Assembly: GCA_046704085.1 (NCBI GenBank)
Contig: JBJKSJ010000386.1
Coordinates: 1 to 10,554 of the forward strand
From: DATBHW01 sp046704085
GTDB taxonomy: Bacteria; Chloroflexota; Ktedonobacteria; Ktedonobacterales; DATBGS01
DNA: 10,554 bases
Direction of reading: 5' to 3'
Position numbers and translations under genes: made by a program. The notes below the pieces were generated by a model that searched no databases, was not told where the DNA came from, and saw only the letters and a list, made by a program, of their open reading frames with translations. This document shows positions 1 through 5,018 of the stretch, piece by piece. Every line of letters starts with the position of its first letter. The first letter of the stretch is position 1.

Positions 1-131
1 TCGATGCCGTGACCCGCGAGCAAATTCAAGGGCTGCTCAAACGCTTCCCGCTGACGGACCCACTCGTCGTCACCGCCATTGGCCCCTGCTCGCGCGAACA
101 ATTGACCGAGGGCTTAGCCATCAAGGGCTAG
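1..131 (+). CDS. C-terminal end of a protein, possibly M16-family zinc peptidase (partial)
   Basis: Only the last 42 codons are visible, read from base 3 to a TAG at 129-131; the gene begins before the window. The peptide runs from DAVTREQIQ through PLVVTAIGPCSREQ to the end. The order 'AVT-x-E-x-(I/V)-Q ... short helix ... VVTAIGP' resembles the extreme C-terminus of M16 (insulinase/processing-peptidase) proteins, which commonly end with an AVTxEDVQ helix followed by a beta strand ending in (V/L)GP. The catalytic HxxEH site of that family would lie far upstream and cannot be seen, so the family call is an inference from a short tail. The reading frame is open and its codon choice matches the downstream genes. 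It could equally be another alpha/beta protein. Confidence 0.55.
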   Translation, partial: DAVTREQIQGLLKRFPLTDPLVVTAIGPCSREQLTEGLAIKG

Positions 132-269
132 CCGCTGGCGGTTTAAACCGCGCCTATGGGCGTTCCGCCAAAAAACCCGCCTTCGCGGGTTGAGACGAGC
201 GCCTGTACCTGGTCCGCGCAGGCGGACTTCGTGGCCGCAGCCTTTAGGCGCGACTTTAGTCGCCAGCGG
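132..269. repeat. Hairpin-rich intergenic element with degenerate terminal inverted repeats (REP/MITE-like)
   Basis: Almost the whole gap between the first stop codon and the next Shine-Dalgarno is palindromic. Bases 247-269 and the reverse complement of 132-154 match at 18 of 23 positions. Each end contains a five-pair stem with a four-base loop: GCGGT-TTAA-ACCGC at 138-151 and GCGAC-TTTA-GTCGC at 250-263. Four of the five differences are paired changes that keep the stem (A-T for G-C and C-G for T-A). Between the ends sit AACCCGC-CTTC-GCGGGTT (174-191), GTCCGC-GCAG-GCGGAC (212-227) and GCC-TTTA-GGC (240-249). Paired palindromes in inverted orientation are typical of REP/BIME or MITE-type repeats. 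Membership of a dispersed family is inferred, because no second copy is visible here. Confidence 0.6.
174..191. terminator. Stem-loop with A-tract on the left side; terminator-like
   Basis: AACCCGC (174-180) pairs with GCGGGTT (185-191) around a CTTC loop, giving seven pairs. The stem is preceded by a run of A from 170 to 175, so on the minus strand it reads as a GC-rich hairpin followed by a U-run, the intrinsic terminator pattern. On the plus strand, where the first gene ends 43 bases upstream, no U-run follows. It may therefore stop antisense transcription, or act weakly for the upstream plus-strand gene, or simply be one hairpin of the surrounding repeat. Confidence 0.45.
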
Positions 270-273
270 ACTG

Positions 274-279
274 AAGGAG
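274..279 (+). promoter_or_regulatory. Ribosome binding site of the molybdoenzyme gene
   Basis: AAGGAG lies seven bases before the ATG at 287, a strong Shine-Dalgarno at normal spacing that fixes the start codon. It sits largely in the loop of a possible small stem (GACT at 269-272 with AGTC at 278-281), which is the last palindrome of the hairpin cluster. Confidence 0.75.
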
Positions 280-286
280 TCGTGCT

Positions 287-2143
287 ATGAGCGTGGAAAA
301 GGTCGCCCGGCGCAATTGGGGGCGCGCTTCCGAAGGCGCGCTGGCGGGCGCGCTGGCGGGCACGCTGGCTGTTGGCGTGGAACTGCTGGTGCGCGCCATC
401 ACCGGCCTGTCGTCTCCCGCCGAACTGCTGGGCGAGCAGGGCACACGGCTCATTCCTGGCCCGATCTTTGAGTTTCTGCTGGGCATCTTTGGGCACACGG
501 CCAAGTATCTCTACCTGACCGGCATCCTGCTGGCCCAGATCGTGGGGCTGGCGCTGCTGACGGCGCTCGCCTTTGCCATACGCGGGCTGGTCATCAAGCG
601 CCGCGCCCTGTCTGCCGCTGCTGACGAAGAGTCTTCAGCCACTGCTGGGCCAGAGGCAGACACGCAGGAAGCCAGGATAGAGGAGAAAAAGGAGGAGAAG
701 GAGCAAGGCGCCACAGACGCCGAAGATGAGCTAGCTAACTCGCCAGACTACACGGATTATACCCCGGCCCAGCGCGCCGCGCTGGCTGCCGCCGTGCCTA
801 CCATCCAGGCGTCTATCGGCTGGCGCCTCAGCGCGGCGCTGGCAATCATCGCCTACATCCTCAGCGGCGTGCTGGCGCTGCCCATGCTCGGCGCGGGCCT
901 CTTTGGCGCAGAGCTATCCGTTGGACCTCCAGTCGTCGTGGTTTCCTTACTGATCCCAGCCATTGCCTTTGGCGCCAGCCTGCCAACGGCCCAGCGCGGC
1001 CTGCGGCTGCTGGCCCGGCGCCTGATAGAGTCGCCCCGGCTCCAGCGCACGTTTTCGCCGGGCCGCCGCCTCTTCCTCAAGCGCGTCTCCATCGGGCTGG
1101 TCGTCCTGGGCGTTGGCGCCGTCGCCTGGCGCTTCATTACGCAGGGCATCGGCAACGGCAGCGCGGCGGGCGCGGACTCGCTGGATGGGCCACCACCGCC
1201 AGAGCGCATCACACCACCACCCACACCCACCTATGGCGCGTGGCAGTCAGTGAGCGGCGCGACGCCCGAACTGACCGCTGTCAACGACTTCTATTACGTC
1301 TCCAAAAACGTGTACAGCGACCCCAACCTGGACGCCCATTCCTGGAGCCTGAGCGTCAACGGTGAAGGGGTCGAACATCCCTTCACGATCTCGTATCAAG
1401 ACTTGCTCAGCATGCCATCGGTCGAGCAGATCACCACACTGGAATGTATCAGCAACGTGATCGGCGGCAATCTGATGAGCAGCGCCCGCTGGCAAGGCGC
1501 GCGGCTGAAAGACCTGCTGGCGCGGGCAGGCGTGAAAGCCGGGTCCACCAAAGTGGCTTTTCACGCCGCCGATGATTATACTGACAGCATCCATCTGAGC
1601 AAGGCGCTCGATCCCATGACCCTGCTGGTGTATCTGATCAACGGCCAGCCCTTGCCGCCGGAGCATGGCTTTCCGGCCAGGATGATCGTCCCTGGCATCT
1701 ATGGCATGAAGCACTGCAAATGGATTACACGCATCGAGGTCGTCAACTATAACTTCCTGGGTTTCTGGCAGCAGGAGGGCTGGAACGACGACGCCATCAT
1801 CAATCTGGGCGCGCGCATCGATGTGCCCTTCGACAGCGCAACGGTTCCCGTCCACCGGCAGACCTACATTGCAGGCGTCGCCTTTGCGGGCACAAAGGGC
1901 GTCAGCGCCGTTGATGTCAGCACCGACAACGGGGCCACCTGGCAGCGCGCCGCCCTCAAACAGCCGCTAGGCGCTGTGACCTGGACGCTGTGGGAACTGC
2001 CCTGGACGCCACCCAGCAGTGATACCTATGCCATTGTCGCCCGCATGATTGATCTGCAAGGCAATTATCAGCAGCCGGTTCTGGCCGACCCATATCCCGG
2101 CGGCGCCACTGGCTATCACCGTATCTACGTGAACGCCAGCTAG
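287..2143 (+). CDS. Membrane-anchored molybdopterin-dependent oxidoreductase, sulfite oxidase family, with internal Tat motif
   Basis: This 618-residue protein has a membrane part and a C-terminal molybdoenzyme part. Hydrophobic helices lie near residues 17-38, 74-99, 179-205, 213-232 and 267-284. A charged E/K-rich linker (about 107-160) follows helix 2. Just before helix 5 is a perfect twin-arginine motif, RRLFLK (260-265), and after it a proline-rich linker (301-315). Residues 325-490 match the sulfite oxidase molybdopterin-binding fold: LECISN with Cys387 as the likely molybdenum ligand, ARWQGARLKDLL, and HGFPARMIVPG (460-470) followed by KHCKWITRIEV. Residues 515-618 match the Mo-co dimerisation domain (VSTDNGATWQ, WELPWTPP, final GYHRIYV). 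The positive-inside rule puts the RR segment in the cytoplasm and the catalytic domain outside. The substrate is unknown. The membrane part has only one histidine (His70), so it is unlikely to bind a bis-His heme. ATG 287 is supported by AAGGAG. The glutamine synthetase gene follows after 9 bases. Confidence 0.9.
   Translation: MSVEKVARRNWGRASEGALAGALAGTLAVGVELLVRAITGLSSPAELLGEQGTRLIPGPIFEFLLGIFGHTAKYLYLTGILLAQIVGLALLTALAFAIRGLVIKRRALSAAADEESSATAGPEADTQEARIEEKKEEKEQGATDAEDELANSPDYTDYTPAQRAALAAAVPTIQASIGWRLSAALAIIAYILSGVLALPMLGAGLFGAELSVGPPVVVVSLLIPAIAFGASLPTAQRGLRLLARRLIESPRLQRTFSPGRRLFLKRVSIGLVVLGVGAVAWRFITQGIGNGSAAGADSLDGPPPPERITPPPTPTYGAWQSVSGATPELTAVNDFYYVSKNVYSDPNLDAHSWSLSVNGEGVEHPFTISYQDLLSMPSVEQITTLECISNVIGGNLMSSARWQGARLKDLLARAGVKAGSTKVAFHAADDYTDSIHLSKALDPMTLLVYLINGQPLPPEHGFPARMIVPGIYGMKHCKWITRIEVVNYNFLGFWQQEGWNDDAIINLGARIDVPFDSATVPVHRQTYIAGVAFAGTKGVSAVDVSTDNGATWQRAALKQPLGAVTWTLWELPWTPPSSDTYAIVARMIDLQGNYQQPVLADPYPGGATGYHRIYVNAS
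335..370 (+). repeat. 12-bp tandem repeat, three units, inside the molybdoenzyme gene
   Basis: The unit GGCGCGCTGGCG occurs exactly at 335-346 and 347-358 and with two changes at 359-370. It is in frame and encodes GALA-GALA-GTLA at residues 17-28, giving helix 1 a glycine-every-four spacing that could favour helix packing. Copy number may vary by slippage without breaking the frame; that is inference. Confidence 0.7.
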
Positions 2144-2152
2144 AGAAACAAA

Positions 2153-3532
2153 ATGAGCGAATATCCCAAAGACTCCCCATACGATCATCCCACGCAGGAA
2201 GACGTGCAGCGTCTGGTAGAAGTGGCCGGGCGGCAGAACGTCCGTTTTGTGAACCTGGAGTTCACCGATGTGGTCGGCATCGTCAAGAGCGTGACCATTC
2301 CTGTTGAGCAGTTTCCCGACTGCCTGGCGCACGGCAAATGGTTTGATGGCTCCTCCATCGAGGGATTTGCGCGCGTGGCCGAGAGCGATATGTACCTGCG
2401 CCCGGACTTCTCGACCTTTGCGGTCATTCCCTGGAGCGCGCCCGGCGATGTCACTGCGCGCATCATCTGCGATGTCCTGACGCCGGCTGGCGAGCGGTAT
2501 CATGGAGACCCGCGTTCGGTCTTGCGGCGTGTGCTGGCCGAGACAGCGCGGCAGGGCTTGCGCTATCTGGTTGCGCCTGAACTGGAGTTTTTCCTGCTCC
2601 AGCGGGCAGACGGCAAACCAACGCCCTTGCCGCATGATCGCGGCAGCTATTTCGATCTTTCGACTGACCTGGCCGCAGCAGTGCGCCGCGAGATGGCCCA
2701 GGCGCTTCAGGCAATGGGATCGCGCATCGAGACCAGCCACCACGAGGTGGCCGCCGGCCAGCACGAGATTGATTTCGAGCCAGCCGAGGCTCTGGCGGGC
2801 GCCGACGCGATTATGACGGCGCGCTATGCCCTCAAGGCCATCGCCCAGAAGCACGACCTCTACGCCACCTTCCTGCCCAAGCCGTTCTATGGCATCAACG
2901 GCTCCGGCATGCACATCCATCAGCAATTGATCCGCAGCGACGATGGCGCCAATGCCTTTGCCGACCCCAGCGACCGCGAGTATGGCCTTTCGCTCCTGGC
3001 GCGCCAGTTCCTGGCCGGGCAACTGGCCCACGCGCGCGCGATGACCGCCATCCTGGCTCCGCTGGTCAATTCCTATAAGCGCCTGGTGCCGGGCTATGAG
3101 GCGCCCGTCATGATTAGCTGGGGCCGGGTCAACCGCGAAGCCCTGCTGCGCGTGCCACGAGTCAACGCCAACCAGATTCAGAATACCCGCGTCGAACTCC
3201 GCTCGCCCGATCCCAGTTGCAACCCCTATCTGGCGCTGGCCGTGATGCTCAAAGCCGGGCTGGATGGCATCAATCGCGCATTGCCGCTTCCCGCGCCGGT
3301 TGAGGAGAGCCTGTATATGCTCGACGAAGCCTCCCGCCTGCGCCGCCATGTCGCCCTCTTGCCTGCAACGCTGGGCGAGGCGCTCGAAGACCTCCAGCGC
3401 GACGCCATCGTGCGCGAGGCGCTGGGCGAACATATCGCTGATCGCTTTATTGGAGCCAAAACCACCGAATGGGAAGACTATCGCAAGCAGGTTCACGCCT
3501 GGGAACTGGAGCGCTATCTGGAACTATTTTGA
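2153..3532 (+). CDS. glnA: Type I-alpha glutamine synthetase
   Basis: This 459-residue enzyme joins ammonia to glutamate using ATP, as a cytoplasmic dodecamer in the known family. The N-terminal beta-grasp domain covers about residues 15-105, with FTDVVG (37-42) and DGSSIEGF (65-72). The catalytic domain shows PELEFF with Glu143/Glu145, GQHEIDFEP around Glu205, NGSGMH (249-254), NSYKRLVPGYEAP (306-318), NREALLR around Arg328, and RVELRSPDP with Glu348. Length and C-terminal pattern (LPATLGEALEDL, KTTEW) follow the Bacillus/archaeal alpha type, which lacks the adenylylation segment of the beta type. Arg74 aligns with Bacillus subtilis Arg62, the residue linked there to glutamine feedback inhibition, so direct feedback control is likely. 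Only nine bases (agaaacaaa) separate it from the previous stop and no proper Shine-Dalgarno is present, which suggests cotranscription and translational coupling with the molybdoenzyme gene. Whether it is the main housekeeping copy cannot be told here. Confidence 0.96.
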   Translation: MSEYPKDSPYDHPTQEDVQRLVEVAGRQNVRFVNLEFTDVVGIVKSVTIPVEQFPDCLAHGKWFDGSSIEGFARVAESDMYLRPDFSTFAVIPWSAPGDVTARIICDVLTPAGERYHGDPRSVLRRVLAETARQGLRYLVAPELEFFLLQRADGKPTPLPHDRGSYFDLSTDLAAAVRREMAQALQAMGSRIETSHHEVAAGQHEIDFEPAEALAGADAIMTARYALKAIAQKHDLYATFLPKPFYGINGSGMHIHQQLIRSDDGANAFADPSDREYGLSLLARQFLAGQLAHARAMTAILAPLVNSYKRLVPGYEAPVMISWGRVNREALLRVPRVNANQIQNTRVELRSPDPSCNPYLALAVMLKAGLDGINRALPLPAPVEESLYMLDEASRLRRHVALLPATLGEALEDLQRDAIVREALGEHIADRFIGAKTTEWEDYRKQVHAWELERYLELF

Positions 3533-3541
3533 CGCTGTGCC

Positions 3542-3571
3542 TTGCCGAGAGATGGTTTTCCCGACTATATT
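3542..3571 (+). promoter_or_regulatory. Possible sigma70-type promoter for the small membrane protein
   Basis: TTGCCG (3542-3547) and TATATT (3566-3571) are separated by 18 bases, directly after the glutamine synthetase stop. Transcription would start near 3578, leaving a leader of about 60 bases with the hairpins described next. Pattern match only. Confidence 0.35.
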
Positions 3572-3584
3572 ACAGAGCAGAGAT

Positions 3585-3630
3585 GGCGGTCTCTCCAGGA
3601 GAGCGCCAATTACTCTTGAGGAAAGGCGCT
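3585..3630 (+). promoter_or_regulatory. Two mutually exclusive hairpins in the leader of the small membrane protein
   Basis: Hairpin A pairs GGCG (3585-3588) and CTCTC (3591-3595) with GAGAG (3599-3603) and CGCC (3604-3607), leaving a GT bulge and a three-base loop. Hairpin B pairs AGCGCC (3602-3607) with GGCGCT (3625-3630), reusing the 3' arm of A. The purine-rich ribosome-binding stretch GAGGAAAGG (3618-3626) lies in the loop and 3' arm of B. A would leave it free and B would partly hide it. There is no U-run, so a translational effect fits better than termination. A may instead be the weak 3' end of the glutamine synthetase transcript. Confidence 0.35.
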
Positions 3631-3638
3631 TATTGCAG

Positions 3639-3929
3639 ATGAGTTCACTCCATAAAAAGGGGCGCTTTGAGCCAGTCGTCGATAAGACCTGGCGGATTTT
3701 TACGATGGCCGTTGTTCTGGGCCTGGGCATTGCTATGGTTCTCGTCCCACTGGCACTGCTCATCCCACTGTTGATCGCGTCATCAAACCCCAGCAGCCCT
3801 CAGCATATGCTGGTCTGGCTCTGGGCCACGATGACCCTGATCGAAATGGCGCTGGCGGCCTTTATTATCTGGGGCATGTTCCGCACGGCCTTTGGCCTCT
3901 GGCAAGGGCCAATGTACCCGAACAAATAA
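3639..3929 (+). CDS. Small membrane protein with two predicted helices, function unknown
   Basis: The 96-residue product has a short basic N-terminus (MSSLHKKGRFEPVVDKTWR), a long hydrophobic helix at about 21-46 rich in Leu, Val and Pro, a short polar turn (SSNPSSPQH), and a second helix at about 58-80 containing two Trp. It ends FRTAFGLWQGPMYPNK. The composition is clearly that of an inner-membrane protein, and both termini are probably cytoplasmic. I recognise no family. The start is uncertain: ATG 3639 lies 12 bases after the AAAGG part of a purine-rich stretch, while an in-frame TTG at 3633 would be only six bases away and add two residues. A longer version from ATG 3552 would run through the leader hairpins and looks less likely. 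The gene follows glutamine synthetase by 106 bases and precedes a strong inverted repeat. A glutamine or ammonium link is possible but unsupported beyond position. Confidence 0.72.
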   Translation: MSSLHKKGRFEPVVDKTWRIFTMAVVLGLGIAMVLVPLALLIPLLIASSNPSSPQHMLVWLWATMTLIEMALAAFIIWGMFRTAFGLWQGPMYPNK

Positions 3930-3964
3930 TCTCGCCTGACGATGCCCCAGAACTGAACACCAGC

Positions 3965-4000
3965 ACAATCAGCGCCGTCTGGAAGGTCGGCGCTGATTGT
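3965..4000. terminator. 12-bp perfect inverted repeat between convergent genes
   Basis: ACAATCAGCGCC (3965-3976) pairs perfectly with GGCGCTGATTGT (3989-4000) around a 12-base loop. It lies 35 bases after the stop of the plus-strand small membrane protein and 10 bases beyond the stop of the minus-strand EamA gene, the expected place for a shared terminator. Neither side carries a clear U-run, so it may act as a weak or factor-assisted terminator or as an RNA 3'-end stabiliser. Confidence 0.6.
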
Positions 4001-4010
4001 CATGCCGGGA

Positions 4011-5018
4011 CTACGGCTCTCCCTGGCGCGCGGCTTCGCGGGGGGCAAGCTGGGCCAGCACCACTGCCGATAGAATCAGCGCGCCGCCGACGATCTGAAA
4101 CCAGAGGGGCGGGTCATGCAAGACGACCGTCGCCAGGATCAGCGTCACTATCGGCTCAACCGTCGCCAGAATGGCCGCCCGGCTTGGCCCCAGGCGCTCC
4201 AGCCCGGCCAGGAAGAACGACGTGGCAATCACCGTCGAAAACAGCGCCACCGCGCCAATGGCAGCCCAGCCATTCAGCGAGAGATGCAGTGTCGCGCCAT
4301 CTCCAACCAGCGCGCCAAGCACAAAGACCAGTGTCGTCCCGGTCATGCTGACCGCCCCGGTCACATCCGCCGGAGAGCCTCCTGCCAGGCGAGTGCCGCT
4401 GACGATATAGATGGCATAGATCACCGCCGCGCTCACGCCCAGGGCCAGCCCCAGCGCCACCCGTCCTCCCGTGACGCCGGGCAGGGCGATGGAACCTGGC
4501 GGGCCAACCGTCAGGGCCGAGCCAGCCACCGCCAGCACGAGTGCCAGCACTTTGATCAACCCCAGGCGCTCGTGCAGAAAGATGGCCGATAGTGCCAGCA
4601 CAAGCGCCGGATAGAGATAGAGCAGCAGTTCCACTACCGCCGTATGCAGATAGGTCAAGGCGGTAAAGAAGGCAATCGAGTTGCCCGAAAAGAGAACACC
4701 CAGCGCCAGCAGCGAGAACAAACGTTTGGGCCGCTTGATGACTTTCCAGGCATGCCGCCCGCGTCTGCTCAGCAGCAGCACCGGCCACAGGAGCGCGATT
4801 GCCAGGACAAAGCGCAGCAGCAGCACGGTCGCTACATTGGCCCCCGCCGCGTAAGCCAGGCGGGCAAAGATCGCCTGCGTGCCATAGCCTGCCGCCGAAG
4901 AGAGGATCAGAACCAGGCCGATAGTGGCGCGACGCTGCTCGTCATGCCGCGCGCCCGCTCGTTCTGGCATTACCGAGGGAAGGCTGACATCCCCGTCACG
5001 CTCCACATGTTTCATCAT
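4011..5018 (-). CDS. EamA/DMT-family transporter, 10 membrane helices
   Basis: This 335-residue inner-membrane protein has a charged N-terminal tail of about 30 residues and then two EamA repeats of about five helices each, near 31-170 and 185-325. The first contains YLYPALVLALSAIFLHERL (134-152). The second contains LGPSRAAILATVEPIVTLILATVVL (276-300), the usual EamA helix pattern, with HDPP in place of the common glutamate after that helix. Drug/metabolite transporters of this type usually export amino acids, nucleosides or other small metabolites; the substrate cannot be read from sequence. The ATG at 5018-5016 overlaps the TGA of the sensor kinase (5017-5015) as ATGA, so the gene is probably translationally coupled to it. 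A second ATG follows immediately at 5015. An exact TATAAT six bases upstream might give a separate leaderless transcript. The protein ends before the convergent inverted repeat. Confidence 0.93.
   Translation of the reverse strand: MMKHVERDGDVSLPSVMPERAGARHDEQRRATIGLVLILSSAAGYGTQAIFARLAYAAGANVATVLLLRFVLAIALLWPVLLLSRRGRHAWKVIKRPKRLFSLLALGVLFSGNSIAFFTALTYLHTAVVELLLYLYPALVLALSAIFLHERLGLIKVLALVLAVAGSALTVGPPGSIALPGVTGGRVALGLALGVSAAVIYAIYIVSGTRLAGGSPADVTGAVSMTGTTLVFVLGALVGDGATLHLSLNGWAAIGAVALFSTVIATSFFLAGLERLGPSRAAILATVEPIVTLILATVVLHDPPLWFQIVGGALILSAVVLAQLAPREAARQGEP

Noticed and set aside
240..281. Small structured RNA or riboswitch upstream of the molybdoenzyme (for example a Moco riboswitch)
   Set aside because: The stems are short and independent, with no multi-branch core or recognisable Moco aptamer pattern; a palindromic repeat explains them better.
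131..286. CRISPR-like array
   Set aside because: The hairpins differ in sequence and spacing, there are no regular repeats with unique spacers, and no cas genes are present.
1247..1855. 202-codon open frame antisense to the molybdoenzyme catalytic domain
   Set aside because: It is the complement of conserved catalytic motifs on the plus strand and has no ribosome site or family resemblance of its own.
1967..3496. Long 509-codon open frame antisense to glutamine synthetase
   Set aside because: It mirrors the GC-rich codon pattern of the glnA gene. Its translation is rich in His, Gln, Arg and Gly with no recognisable domain, and every base is explained by a confident enzyme on the other strand.
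4116..4592. Plus-strand open frame over the EamA gene
   Set aside because: The translation is a Gln/Arg/His-rich low-complexity shadow of a hydrophobic membrane protein on the minus strand.
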